A stretch of 37,067 bases of DNA from Blastocatellia bacterium (GCA_016789145.1 JAEUQI010000028.1:1-37067), one strand, 5' to 3'. Positions 23,584-32,348 are shown, numbered from the stretch's first letter. Program-made: numbers and translations. The notes: generated by a model from the sequence alone, not told the origin.

Positions 23584-24090
23584 ATGAAGACGCTGAAACA
23601 TCAAATTTCGTTTCTTGTCATCGCTACTGCGCTTGCAGTTTCGGCCGCGGCGCAAACAAGCCTAACCTCGCTCGATGGCACAAAAGTTGACGTCGAAGCC
23701 CAGAATGGAAAGGTCGTCGTTATGGCGATGGGTGCCGCTTGGCTGCCGCTGTCGGCAAAACAGGCTGAGTATACGAATGCTTTGGCAAAGAAATATGCCG
23801 GCAAGAATGTCGTCGTATATTTCGTGATGACCGATTCGGCGAATTCGCGTTCTAATAACTACACGTCGCCCGAAGAGATCAAGCGATTTGTAGCAACGAA
23901 CAAAATTAGCGTGACGGTGCTTCGCGACCCAGACGGCTTGGTGACACTGAAAAAGTTTGATGTCGACCAAGTGCCGTCATTCGTTTTGCTTAATAAGCAA
24001 GGTGACATCGCTGGCGAGCCCTTTGGCGGCATTGACCCGAAATACGACATCACCATTCCGATCTCGAAGGCGATCGACAAGCTGCTCTAA
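23584..24090 (+). CDS. Exported thioredoxin-fold protein without any cysteine
   Basis: 168 residues from ATG 23584; the frame is open from 23566. A signal peptide is clear (ISFLVIATALAVSAAAQ). The TlpA/thioredoxin-like core has VVVMAMGAAWLPLSAKQ at about 44-60, where an active protein would have WCxxC; here it reads WLPLS. The cis-Pro loop is kept (DQVPSFVLLNKQGDI), as are the strands and helices around it. No cysteine occurs anywhere in the protein, so it cannot do disulfide exchange and more likely binds or scaffolds something in the periplasm. It follows panC by 63 bp and ends in a long inverted repeat. Confidence 0.7.
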   Translation: MKTLKHQISFLVIATALAVSAAAQTSLTSLDGTKVDVEAQNGKVVVMAMGAAWLPLSAKQAEYTNALAKKYAGKNVVVYFVMTDSANSRSNNYTSPEEIKRFVATNKISVTVLRDPDGLVTLKKFDVDQVPSFVLLNKQGDIAGEPFGGIDPKYDITIPISKAIDKLL

Positions 24091-24092
24091 AG

Positions 24093-24152
24093 GTAGGGCA
24101 GGCTGCCTAGCCTGAGTTTCTTGTTCGCGGCAGGCTAGGCAGCCTGCCGTAC
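24093..24152. repeat. Long GC-rich inverted repeat between convergent genes
   Basis: An 18-bp perfect stem (24097-24114 with 24131-24148), core GGCAGGCTGCC, extends to 22 bp with one mismatch at 24096/24149 and then GTA/TAC. The loop is 16 nt. The right arm encodes the last five codons and the stop of maf. It looks like a REP-type dispersed palindrome or a bidirectional terminator; it lacks a T run. Confidence 0.75.
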
Positions 24153-24701
24153 TAGTTTGTAGACCAAATTTACAGGCAGTCCGACTACATTCCAGTAGTC
24201 ACCTTCGATGCCTTCGATGAATAAGGCAGCTTGAGCTTGGACGGCGTATGCCCCAGCTTTGTCGAGCGGCGAGCCTTCGAGGACGAGAAATTCAATGGCT
24301 TCGTCGGGAAGGTCGGCAAACTTGACGCGCGTAGTTTCCACGGCCGAACTTATTTCGCCGTTTTCCACGATCGCGACGCCTGTTAGGACTTCGTGCCAAC
24401 GTCCTGAAAGCAAACGCAACATTCGCCGGGCGTCATCGAGATCTAAAGGTTTTGCAATGATAAGGTCATCGATGACAACGGTCGTGTCGGCGCCGAGGAC
24501 TATTTGATCCGGGAAATTTGCTGCAACAGCCTCGGCTTTTCCGCGTGCAAGGCGTTCGACATAAGCGGCTGGCAATTCGCCGGGCAGTTCGCTTTCGTCG
24601 AAGTCGGCGACGTGCTTTTCAAATTCCCAGCCGACTGAATTAAGTATTTCGCTGCGCCTTGGGCTGCCCGACGCAAGTATCAATTTTGGCAACTCGATCA
24701 T
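24135..24701 (-). CDS. maf: Maf-family nucleoside triphosphate pyrophosphatase
   Basis: 188 residues. Maf proteins hydrolyse non-canonical or selected nucleoside triphosphates to monophosphates and keep them out of nucleic acids; some affect septum formation. The signatures are LILASGSPRRSEIL at the N-terminus, GADTTVVIDD, SGRWHEVLTGVAI and GSPLDKAGAYAVQ followed by FIEGIEGDYWNVVGLPVN. It is one of only two minus-strand genes to the right of 8.6 kb. Its last five codons (VRQAA) and stop lie within the inverted repeat, so its natural C-terminus may have been replaced by repeat sequence. It is divergent from dciA with only 39 bp between starts. Confidence 0.93.
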   Translation of the reverse strand: MIELPKLILASGSPRRSEILNSVGWEFEKHVADFDESELPGELPAAYVERLARGKAEAVAANFPDQIVLGADTTVVIDDLIIAKPLDLDDARRMLRLLSGRWHEVLTGVAIVENGEISSAVETTRVKFADLPDEAIEFLVLEGSPLDKAGAYAVQAQAALFIEGIEGDYWNVVGLPVNLVYKLVRQAA

Positions 24702-24740
24702 CTCGTCTAAAATGATAGTTTGTATTGACGTGCGAAACCA

Positions 24741-25208
24741 ATGGAGCCGATATTCTCGACAATTCCGAGCGTTGTGTACGGACTAGACGCAGGATCGGCA
24801 GCGACTCCGGCGTTGGCGTTCGCTGCATGGAAAAACATCGCGGGCGAACTTTTGAACGAGCGAGCGGCTGTGACAAAGCTGGAAGATTCACATTTAACCG
24901 TTGCGGTCGAAGACGAAACATGGCAGCGCCACCTCGAAGGGCTCGCGCCGCAAATGCTTGCAAGATTGAACGGAGCACTGAGGCGGGGCGAGGTAAAGCG
25001 GATCGAGTTCGTCGTTGACGCCGACGCGGTCGCAGCGTCAAAGGCGAAGATCAAACAACGAACGACAACGATCGTTGACGTTCCTGCGTCGATCGAAAAT
25101 GCCGCGAAAGCTATTTCTGACGAAGCTTTGCGACACAACTTTATTGCTGCAGCCGGTGCGTATTTGGCAAAGGCCAAAGACCAAAAGCCAAAAACCGAAG
25201 ACCGATAA
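24741..25208 (+). CDS. dciA: DciA-like (DUF721) protein
   Basis: 155 residues. The domain covers about residues 5-100: ALAFAAWKNIAGELLNERAAVTKLEDSHLTVAVEDETWQRHLEGLAPQMLARLNGAL matches the W..i.G..la....p..l....L.v.v.s..W...L......il..iN pattern of DUF721. DciA is the ancestral loader of the replicative DnaB helicase in bacteria that lack DnaC or DnaI. The C-terminal 50 residues are Ala/Lys-rich and variable, ending KDQKPKTEDR. It overlaps nothing; gatC begins 2 bp after its stop, so it heads the gatC-gatA run. Confidence 0.75.
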   Translation: MEPIFSTIPSVVYGLDAGSAATPALAFAAWKNIAGELLNERAAVTKLEDSHLTVAVEDETWQRHLEGLAPQMLARLNGALRRGEVKRIEFVVDADAVAASKAKIKQRTTTIVDVPASIENAAKAISDEALRHNFIAAAGAYLAKAKDQKPKTEDR

Positions 25209-25209
25209 T

Positions 25210-25491
25210 ATGGACGTAAAACACGTAGCAAAACTCGCTCATCTCGACATCACCGACTCCGAGGTCGAACTCTACACGCCGCAGATGGCAAATATCGTTA
25301 GATATATCGAGCAGCTCAACGAGCTCGAGATCGACGATATTGAACCAATGCTCGGCGGCCTGACCGACGAAGGCAAAGCGACCGTGACCATCCGCGAGGA
25401 CGTCGCTTATGGCTCTTTCACTCAGGAAGAGGCTTTGATCGAAGCTCCGGCAGGTGTCGAAGGTCATTTTCAGGTTCCGAAGGTATTGTAA
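25210..25491 (+). CDS. gatC: Asp-tRNA(Asn)/Glu-tRNA(Gln) amidotransferase subunit C
   Basis: 93 residues from ATG 25210; the frame is open much further upstream inside dciA, but this start gives the standard GatC length and N-terminus MDVKHVAKLAHLDITDSE. The body reads IVRYIEQLNELEIDDIEPM and the tail ends with EGHFQVPKVL, both typical. GatC stabilises the GatAB complex, which amidates misacylated Glu-tRNA(Gln) or Asp-tRNA(Asn). gatA lies 448 bp downstream after an intervening lipoprotein-like gene; gatB is not in the window. Confidence 0.93.
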   Translation: MDVKHVAKLAHLDITDSEVELYTPQMANIVRYIEQLNELEIDDIEPMLGGLTDEGKATVTIREDVAYGSFTQEEALIEAPAGVEGHFQVPKVL

Positions 25492-25929
25492 ATGCGGATC
25501 GTTTTTGCTTTTTGCCTTCTTCCTTTCGCCTTCAGCTCGTTTGGCTGCGGTAGCATCCCGAACCTTGAGTCCGCCGAATGCACGGCGGCGCGTAATTCGG
25601 CAAGGCAGTTTTACTCGTTCCACTTTGCGAATAATATGGTGCCGTCTGTTGAAACATTTAAGGCACGCGAACAGTTTTTGACACCGCGATTCAACGCGGC
25701 GTTGGCGGCGGCTTTTCCGAGCGATCTTGATCCCTTTACGATGTCTGTCGATTTACCGAGGACATTCAAGATAGCTGAATGCACTGAATCGTCGCCAACG
25801 AATGTTGACCTCAAGATACAGACTTACTGGCGAGATGATGCGAGTACCCGCCAACAGGAAGTTCACGCAAATTTCGTAAATGTAAGCGGCAAATGGCTGC
25901 TCGACAGTGTTGGGTCTAAGGGCCGATGA
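25492..25929 (+). CDS. Putative lipoprotein between gatC and gatA
   Basis: 145 residues; its ATG is the codon directly after the gatC stop. The N-terminus is a signal sequence with a possible lipobox (FSSFGC, Cys19). The mature part has ARNSARQFYSFHF near its start and FVNVSGKWLLDSV near its end, a layout like DUF3828 or NTF2-like small exported proteins. Function unknown. The coupling to gatC is odd, since the neighbours act in translation and this protein is exported. It probably rides on the same transcript; gatA starts 9 bp after its stop. Confidence 0.6.
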   Translation: MRIVFAFCLLPFAFSSFGCGSIPNLESAECTAARNSARQFYSFHFANNMVPSVETFKAREQFLTPRFNAALAAAFPSDLDPFTMSVDLPRTFKIAECTESSPTNVDLKIQTYWRDDASTRQQEVHANFVNVSGKWLLDSVGSKGR

Positions 25930-25938
25930 AGAATATTT

Positions 25939-27336
25939 ATGTCAGTAGTTTCGAAAATTGAAAATGTACTCACTAACGCCGAACGGCTGAATGACGAATT
26001 GAACTCGTTCCTTTCCATCGAGCGAGAATCGGCACTAGCACGTGCTGCGGAACTTGATGCCGAGCCGGGCGAGCGGTTGCTTGAGGGAGTTGCGATCGCC
26101 GTCAAGGACAACATCTGTACCAAGGGAATGCGAACGTCTTGCGGTTCGCAGATACTGCATGATTACAGGGCTCACTATGATGCCACCGCAATTTCGCGGT
26201 TGAAAGACGCGGGAGCGATAATCGTTGGGAAAACGAACATGGACGAGTTTGCCATGGGTTCGTCTAATGAATCATCAGCATTCGGACCTGCGAAAAATCC
26301 GTGGGACATTTCGCGAGTTCCGGGCGGCTCGTCCGGCGGTTCGGCGGTCGCGGTTGCTTCGGGTGTTGTACGAGCATCTCTAGGCAGCGAGACCGGCGGC
26401 TCGGTGCGCCAGCCCGCGTCTTTGTGCGGAATTGTCGGTTTTAAGCCGACCTATGGACGAATTTCGAGATTTGGACTTGTTGCATTTGCATCATCACTCG
26501 ATAATATTGGCATTTTTGGACAGACTACGAAGGACGTTGCAGACGTATTAACTGCGATCGCCGGGCGCGACGAGCGCGATTCTACATCAGCTAATGTTCC
26601 TGTGCCGCATTATGGTTCGACGCTTGGAAATGATGTCGCGGGCAAGGTTATCGGTGTGCCGCGAGCATTGCTCGGCGAGGGTGTAGATGAAGAAGTTCGT
26701 GCGAGCATCGAATCTGCGATCGCCAATTTCGAATCGCTCGGTGCAAAGATAGTCGATGTCGAATTGCCGCACGCCAAGTACGGGATCGCGGTCTATTACA
26801 TCATCGCGACTGCGGAGGCTTCGTCGAATTTGGCTCGGTTTGATGGCGTTCGTTATGGATTCCGTGCGGAAGAAGCGGCGGGACTGCGCGAGATGTATTT
26901 CAAGACTCGTGAGCAAGGTTTCGGGCCTGAGGTCAAGCGGCGAATTATGCTCGGAACCTATGTTCTGTCGAGCGGTTATTACGACGCCTATTATTCAAAA
27001 GCACAGCGAGTGCGAGCACTCGTCAAACGCGATTACACTGAGGCTTTCACGAAATGCGACGCTATTTTGACGCCGACCTCACCGGACACCGCATTCAAAC
27101 TCGGGGAGCGAAGTGACGATCCGATTGCGATGTATCTGAGCGACATATATACAGTTTCGGCTAATCTCGCGGGCATTCCGGGAATTAGCGTTCCGTGCGG
27201 ACTTTCCGGCGATGGATTGCCTTTTGGTGTGCAACTCGTCGGCAATTTCTGGTCAGAACAGACGCTGTTCGAACTTACGCATGCTTACGAGACCGCTTTT
27301 CCGCTTGGTGCCAAGCCTGCCGTGTTCGCTGAATAG
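25939..27336 (+). CDS. gatA: Glutamyl/aspartyl-tRNA amidotransferase subunit A
   Basis: 465 residues. It is the glutaminase subunit, releasing ammonia for transamidation of Glu-tRNA(Gln) or Asp-tRNA(Asn). The amidase-signature triad is visible: Lys56 in [10 protein letters not shown], the cis-Ser in [17 protein letters not shown] and the nucleophile in [39 protein letters not shown] and [22 protein letters not shown] are GatA hallmarks that set it apart from other amidases. The C-terminal substrate-channel part ([28 protein letters not shown]) is complete. Confidence 0.97.
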   Translation: MSVVSKIENVLTNAERLNDELNSFLSIERESALARAAELDAEPGERLLEGVAIAVKDNICTKGMRTSCGSQILHDYRAHYDATAISRLKDAGAIIVGKTNMDEFAMGSSNESSAFGPAKNPWDISRVPGGSSGGSAVAVASGVVRASLGSETGGSVRQPASLCGIVGFKPTYGRISRFGLVAFASSLDNIGIFGQTTKDVADVLTAIAGRDERDSTSANVPVPHYGSTLGNDVAGKVIGVPRALLGEGVDEEVRASIESAIANFESLGAKIVDVELPHAKYGIAVYYIIATAEASSNLARFDGVRYGFRAEEAAGLREMYFKTREQGFGPEVKRRIMLGTYVLSSGYYDAYYSKAQRVRALVKRDYTEAFTKCDAILTPTSPDTAFKLGERSDDPIAMYLSDIYTVSANLAGIPGISVPCGLSGDGLPFGVQLVGNFWSEQTLFELTHAYETAFPLGAKPAVFAE

Positions 27337-27380
27337 CCGTTCATTGCCCTTTCCTCGGCAATTCCTTAACATAGAAGTTT

Positions 27381-29813
27381 ATGGTTGAGGTCGAAGAATT
27401 TACAATCGCCATGCCCGAAGGCGAGATCGTCGAACCGATGATGCAGATCCCGAGCGAACTGCCGGTTCTGCCGCTTAGGGACATCGTGATATATCCTTTC
27501 ATGATCGTGCCGCTTTTTGTGTCGCGAGATCGATCGATCCGCGCGGTCGAAGAAGCGCTGAAAGATAATCGCCTTATCCTGCTTGTTTCCCAAAGGGACG
27601 TAAACAAAGAAGAACCCGAACGAAAAGACCTATACGATGTCGGAACCGTTGCCGTCATCATGCGTATGCTCAAGCTGCCCGACGGGCGTATTCGCATATT
27701 GATCCAGGGCCTGTCTCGGTGCGAAGTTAATTCGGTTGAGACGGGCGGAGAATTTGTCACGGCAGGCATTACGCCAATACAAGAACCTCTTGTGGAAGAC
27801 GGATCGCTCGAGGTCGAGGCATTGATGCGGAACGTTCGCGGCTCGATGGAACGTGCTGCGAGCTTAGGCAAGAACATCTCGCCGGAGGTTCTTGCGATCA
27901 TCGCCAATCTCGATGATGCCGGGCGTCTTGCCGATCTTTCGGGGTCAAACCTTGAACTTCGTGTCGAGGATGCTCAGAGCGTGCTCGATATTCACGATCC
28001 TGTTCCGCGGCTGCGTCGTGTGAATGAGTTGCTAAATAAAGAGATCGACATTCTCACGGTTCAGCAAGAAATAAATTCACAGGCACGTTCAGACATCGAC
28101 CGCTCGCAGCGGGAGTATTTTCTCAGACAGCAACTCAAAGCAATCCAAGGTGAACTCGGGGAGGGCAATGAGCTCTCTGAGGAGCTTGAGCAATATCGAA
28201 CAAAGATCCTCGAAGCAAAGATGCCTGAATCCGCGGAGGAGGAAGCTCTTCGGCAGCTCAAAAAGCTCGAGCGTATGCATCCTGACGCCGCTGAAACGGC
28301 GACTATGCGTAATTGGCTCGATGTTATGGTCGATCTTCCTTGGTCGGTCGCGTCGATCGATAATCTAGACCTGATCAAGGCAGAGGAAATTCTTGACGAA
28401 GATCACTTTGGTCTCGACCGTGTCAAAGAACGCATGATCGAGGCTCTCGCCGTCCGCAAGCTACGCGACAAGCCTAAAGGCTCGATCTTGTGTCTTGTGG
28501 GGCCGCCGGGAGTTGGTAAAACGTCGCTTGGGCGTTCGGTCGCTCGTGCTTTGAATCGACAATTTGTCCGTTTAAGCCTCGGCGGTCTGCATGACGAAGC
28601 CGAGATCCGCGGCCATCGTCGAACGTATATCGGCGCAATGCCCGGTCGATTGTTGCAGGCGATCCAGCAAGCCGGAACGAACAATCCGCTGATAATGCTC
28701 GACGAGATCGATAAGGTCGGCGCTGATTTTCGCGGCGATCCATCGTCCGCGCTATTAGAAGTGTTGGATCCCGAACAGAATTTTGCATTTCGCGACAATT
28801 ATCTTGGCGTGACCTTTGATCTGTCGAACGTGATGTTTATGACGACTGCGAATGTGCTTGAGACGATCCAACCAGCGCTTCGCGATCGCATGGAGATCAT
28901 CAATCTCTCAGGCTACACGGAAGAAGAAAAGATCGAGATCGCTCGTCGGCACCTCGTTCCAAAACAGATCGAAGAGAATGGCCTTCGCAAAAAGGACATC
29001 AAGTTCGATAAAAAGGCGCTGGCTCGTATCGTCAGTGAATACACTAGAGAAGCCGGACTTCGGCATCTTGAACGTGAGATCGGCAAGATCTGCCGAAAAG
29101 CCGCTCGGAAAAAGGCTGAACAGAATGGTGGATTTCAACCTATCAAGGTCACGGCTGAGAATGTGCCGGATTTCCTACGCGTACCTCGTGTTTTCAACGA
29201 TACTGCTCTTGAAAAGGATGAGATCGGCACGGTCACAGGTTTAGCCTGGACCGCCGTTGGCGGCGACATTTTGTTCATAGAGGCACTGAAAACTAAGGGG
29301 AAAGGCAAGCTCCAATTGACTGGCCAACTAGGCGAAGTTATGCAGGAGTCGGCCCAAGCCGCTTTCTCGTATGCTAAGGCTCGTGCCTCAGAGCTAGGTA
29401 TTGATCCTGATGCATTTGATAACTTCGACATACATATTCACTTGCCTGAGGGAGCGATCCCGAAGGATGGCCCGTCGGCTGGTATTGGGATGGCTACGGC
29501 ATTAGTTTCTGTGCTTTCGCAACGAGCCGTTCGCAAGGATGTTGCGATGACGGGCGAGATAACACTTCGCGGCAACGTCCTGCCGATCGGCGGCGTCAAA
29601 GAAAAACTGCTTGCTGCCCGCCGTGCCAAGCTCAAGACGGTCATTATGCCAGCCAAGAACAAACGTGATCTGACCGATCTGCCGCAGGAAGTAATGGACG
29701 ATTTAGCGTTTATATTCGTTGATAATGTGCGGGAAGTGTTCGACGCCGCACTTAAGCCTTCGGTGCCGGCTCAGAATAGTAAGAAGCCGGTTGCGAAAAC
29801 GGCGAGGAAATAG
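27381..29813 (+). CDS. lon: ATP-dependent Lon protease
   Basis: 810 residues, full length. Domain order: N-terminal substrate-binding domain (about 25-230, starting LPVLPLRDIVIYPFMIVPLFVSR), coiled coil (about 230-300), AAA+ ATPase with Walker A GPPGVGKT at 374-381 and Walker B IMLDEIDKVG, then the protease domain with the Ser699-Lys742 dyad in PKDGPSAG and GGVKEKLLAARRAK. It degrades misfolded and regulatory proteins in the cytoplasm. The C-terminal tail is Lys/Ala-rich. It starts 45 bp after gatA and has no obvious heat-shock promoter of its own. Confidence 0.98.
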   Translation: MVEVEEFTIAMPEGEIVEPMMQIPSELPVLPLRDIVIYPFMIVPLFVSRDRSIRAVEEALKDNRLILLVSQRDVNKEEPERKDLYDVGTVAVIMRMLKLPDGRIRILIQGLSRCEVNSVETGGEFVTAGITPIQEPLVEDGSLEVEALMRNVRGSMERAASLGKNISPEVLAIIANLDDAGRLADLSGSNLELRVEDAQSVLDIHDPVPRLRRVNELLNKEIDILTVQQEINSQARSDIDRSQREYFLRQQLKAIQGELGEGNELSEELEQYRTKILEAKMPESAEEEALRQLKKLERMHPDAAETATMRNWLDVMVDLPWSVASIDNLDLIKAEEILDEDHFGLDRVKERMIEALAVRKLRDKPKGSILCLVGPPGVGKTSLGRSVARALNRQFVRLSLGGLHDEAEIRGHRRTYIGAMPGRLLQAIQQAGTNNPLIMLDEIDKVGADFRGDPSSALLEVLDPEQNFAFRDNYLGVTFDLSNVMFMTTANVLETIQPALRDRMEIINLSGYTEEEKIEIARRHLVPKQIEENGLRKKDIKFDKKALARIVSEYTREAGLRHLEREIGKICRKAARKKAEQNGGFQPIKVTAENVPDFLRVPRVFNDTALEKDEIGTVTGLAWTAVGGDILFIEALKTKGKGKLQLTGQLGEVMQESAQAAFSYAKARASELGIDPDAFDNFDIHIHLPEGAIPKDGPSAGIGMATALVSVLSQRAVRKDVAMTGEITLRGNVLPIGGVKEKLLAARRAKLKTVIMPAKNKRDLTDLPQEVMDDLAFIFVDNVREVFDAALKPSVPAQNSKKPVAKTARK

Positions 29814-29846
29814 CCGAATGCCCTTATTCTATAAGCACTTTCGGCG

Positions 29847-29875
29847 TTGACTTAGGGCACGAGGAAGCCTAAACT
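29847..29875 (+). promoter_or_regulatory. Sigma-70 promoter of the MltD-like gene
   Basis: TTGACT (29847-29852), a 17-bp spacer and TAAACT (29870-29875) lie 106 bp before the ATG, leaving a leader of about 100 nt. Confidence 0.5.
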
Positions 29876-29981
29876 ATTGTGTTGCGGTGATTTTTTGACC
29901 GCACTTTATCTCGCCAAATTGGGAACTTTAGACTACGGCGAGCGTTTGTATTTATACATAAATATTGACCGGGAATTATTG

Positions 29982-31778
29982 ATGAATAGATTTTATAGAT
30001 TTTTGGCTGTTTCGATGATCGCAACGGTCGGTGCAATTTCCGCATCGGCTCAGATCACAAGCAGTACCTCAAGCAATAACACTACAACTGATGCGGTGCG
30101 CAACGCTCAAGAAGCGTCCCGTCTTATCCTAGTTAAGTCCGGAGATCTGTTTCGCGAAGGCCTTTCGGCCTACGTTGCAGAGAATCGCTCGCTCGCCGGC
30201 GAAAAGTTTGATAAGTCGATCGAGACATTTCTTTACTCGACGTTCAATATTCAGAAAGATCCAAAGCTACAGAATTGCTACAACCAACTGATCGAGACGA
30301 TCTATCGCATAGAATATCCGTCCGAAACGCAGTTGCCTCGTGTCCGCGATCTTGCATTAACCTGCACATGGAATATCGAGACAGAACTTGGCGAAAATGT
30401 TGCCAAGGTTGCTAAGCTGTCGTTAGGACAGCCGACGACCGTGCCGATGGGACCTGTCGTTCCGGGGCAGCAAACGGTCGCGTCCGGCGGGCCGAAAGTT
30501 GGATTTCAGGACCAGGAATTTGAGCCGTCGCCGCTCGACGAGTTGTCAAAACTCGAACTGACACCCGAAGAGCAACAGGTCGAGACCAATCCTATCGCTC
30601 AGCAGCAGTATCAATACATTCAGACCGCAGTGGGTCGTGGTTCGCTCGGATTTTCTTTCCAGGTCCATCCGATGATCCAACAGTACATCAACTATTATCG
30701 CGGCCGCGGCCGAACGACAATGGAAGTTGGTCTGTACCGATCGGGAATGTTCATGCGAATGGCTCGCCGTATTTTTAAGGAAGAGGGAATTCCTGAGAAC
30801 GTAGCATGGCTCGGCCAGGTCGAATCTGCGTGGAAGCCATCGGCAATGTCGCACATGGCGGCTTCAGGATTGTGGCAGTTCATTCCGGGCACGGGAGCCC
30901 GCTTTGGATTGCGTCGCACGGCTCACGTCGACGAGCGAAACAGTTTTGACGAAGCGACGCGTGCTTCGGCTCGATATTTGAAGTTTCTCTACAATCGCTA
31001 TGGCAATTGGGAACTTGGCATCGCTGCCTATAACTGTGGTGAAGGCAACGTTGATAAGGCGATCCGTCGTGCAGGCGTTGCGAATTTTTGGGCGGCATAT
31101 CCATATTTGCCGCAAGAGACGCGAAACTACGTGCCGAATATCTTGGCAACGATCCTGATCGCAAACAATCCTAATCAATATGGCTTTGGGCACGTTCGCC
31201 CGGCGGCTCCGTTGCAGTACGACCGAATTCGCGTTCCGGCCTCGACGAACTTGAATATCATTGCGCAGGCTGCTGACACTAGCGTCCAGTATATACGTTA
31301 TCTGAATCCGCACCTTCGCTCGAATATGACTCCGCCGGAGCCGTACATCATCAACGTACCGATGGGCAAGGCTAACGAAGTCGTCGCGTTATTCCGCCGT
31401 ATTCCTGCGTCAAAGATCAACAATACGAACGTCGCGAATTCGGCCTCGGGTGAGACTTGGCAAACGATCTCGAACCGAACGGGCGTGTCAGTTGCGGACC
31501 TAATGGCAGCAAATCCCGGCATAGCAAAGCCACAAGGCAAAGTGTTCGTTCCGGTACAGGGCAGCAACGTCGCGACGATCTCATACAGCCGTCCGGCGAA
31601 TCAGCCGGTTACAACTGCAACCTCGACCGTTAAAACTATTAAGGCTTTGAAAGGCGACACGGTTTCCAAGCTCGCACAGCGTCACAAGTTGAACGCTTCG
31701 GAGGTTGCTAAGTACAACGGACTGTTGCCGAATTCGGTTCTTCCGGCCGGCCGCGAGATCAAGGTGCCCGGGAAGTAA
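29982..31778 (+). CDS. Secreted MltD-type lytic transglycosylase with LysM repeats
   Basis: 598 residues from ATG 29982, followed by a proper signal peptide (FLAVSMIATVGAISASAQ); an in-frame TTG at 29877 would place 35 residues before it. Residues about 35-150 are an alpha-helical region of unknown role. The SLT domain has the catalytic Glu281 (VESAWKPSAMSHMAASGLWQF), PGTGARFGL and the AAYNCGEGNVDKA motif. The C-terminus holds at least two LysM-like peptidoglycan-binding units (about 490-530 and 545-597: GDTVSKLAQRHKLNASEVAKYNGL) and a weaker one before them. It cleaves peptidoglycan with formation of anhydro-muramyl ends. The weak ribosome binding site suggests modest expression. Confidence 0.9.
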   Translation: MNRFYRFLAVSMIATVGAISASAQITSSTSSNNTTTDAVRNAQEASRLILVKSGDLFREGLSAYVAENRSLAGEKFDKSIETFLYSTFNIQKDPKLQNCYNQLIETIYRIEYPSETQLPRVRDLALTCTWNIETELGENVAKVAKLSLGQPTTVPMGPVVPGQQTVASGGPKVGFQDQEFEPSPLDELSKLELTPEEQQVETNPIAQQQYQYIQTAVGRGSLGFSFQVHPMIQQYINYYRGRGRTTMEVGLYRSGMFMRMARRIFKEEGIPENVAWLGQVESAWKPSAMSHMAASGLWQFIPGTGARFGLRRTAHVDERNSFDEATRASARYLKFLYNRYGNWELGIAAYNCGEGNVDKAIRRAGVANFWAAYPYLPQETRNYVPNILATILIANNPNQYGFGHVRPAAPLQYDRIRVPASTNLNIIAQAADTSVQYIRYLNPHLRSNMTPPEPYIINVPMGKANEVVALFRRIPASKINNTNVANSASGETWQTISNRTGVSVADLMAANPGIAKPQGKVFVPVQGSNVATISYSRPANQPVTTATSTVKTIKALKGDTVSKLAQRHKLNASEVAKYNGLLPNSVLPAGREIKVPGK

Positions 31779-31783
31779 GTATT

Positions 31784-31870
31784 GCCCACCAAAGGCACGA
31801 AATACATTTAATAAGAAATAGAGCGGGTTCGACTCGCTCTTTTTTTGTGTCATTCGTGCTTTTAGTGGGC
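31784..31870. terminator. Terminator inside a larger imperfect inverted repeat
   Basis: The inner hairpin AGAGCG...CGCTCT (31820-31840) with a T run to 31846 is a good rho-independent terminator for the MltD-like gene. It is enclosed by arms GCCCACCAAAGGCACGAAAT (31784-31803) and ATTCGTGCTTTTAGTGGGC (31852-31870), which pair with few mismatches. Confidence 0.8.
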
Positions 31871-31883
31871 GAACTCTTTAGAC

Positions 31884-31912
31884 TTGACAAGTAAACTAAC
31901 TGTAACTATACT
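31884..31912 (+). promoter_or_regulatory. Strong sigma-70 promoter of the Rrf2 gene
   Basis: Consensus TTGACA (31884-31889), exactly 17 bp, then TATACT (31907-31912). The expected transcript start is about 31918-31920, only a few bases before the ATG at 31923, so the mRNA would be leaderless or nearly so. Confidence 0.8.
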
Positions 31913-31920
31913 TGTTACAG
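31900..31920. promoter_or_regulatory. Inverted-repeat operator over the Rrf2 promoter
   Basis: CTGTAAC (31900-31906) and GTTACAG (31914-31920) form a perfect 7-bp inverted repeat with a 7-bp centre that contains the -10 element. A bound regulator would block polymerase, which fits autorepression by the Rrf2 protein. Confidence 0.65.
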
Positions 31921-31922
31921 AT

Positions 31923-32348
31923 ATGGCGGCGAATAGTCAATTTTCAATGGCGGTGCATGTGTTGGCAATGCTGGCACATTCGGGGGACGACAACGTCAAA
32001 TCCGAGTGTATCGCCGCCAGCGTCAACACGAACGCGGTCGTTATTCGCCGTCTGCTTGGCCAACTCGGGCAGGCAAAACTTGTGACATCGCAGACCGGGG
32101 CATCGGGTGGAACTCGATTAGCAAGGGCACCTCACGAGATCTCGTTGTGCGAGATCTACAAGGCAGTGAGTTGCGGCGAGGTTTTTGCTCTTCACGCTAA
32201 ATCGCCAAGCCAGGATTGCCCAGTTGGCAGAAATATTGAGGCAGTTCTTTGTAATTTGCAGAAAGAGATCGACAAGGCGGTAGGCGAGAAGCTCGGCCAA
32301 TACACGTTGGCAAGCGTTATTTCGCAGGTCGAAACAGCGAAAGCGTAA
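31923..32348 (+). CDS. Rrf2-family transcriptional regulator, cysteine-rich
   Basis: 141 residues from ATG 31923. The winged-helix region covers about 5-70 (FSMAVHVLAMLAH, CIAASVNTNAVVIRRLLGQLGQAKLVTSQTGASGGTRLAR), as in Rrf2 proteins of the YwnA type. The dimer helix carries CPVGRNIEAVLCNLQKEID. Cysteines are at 29, 76, 84, 99 and 110. Spacing does not match the three-cysteine Fe-S site of IscR or NsrR, so direct thiol sensing of oxidants or electrophiles is more likely. It precedes a run of redox genes and has its own operator. Confidence 0.88.
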   Translation: MAANSQFSMAVHVLAMLAHSGDDNVKSECIAASVNTNAVVIRRLLGQLGQAKLVTSQTGASGGTRLARAPHEISLCEIYKAVSCGEVFALHAKSPSQDCPVGRNIEAVLCNLQKEIDKAVGEKLGQYTLASVISQVETAKA

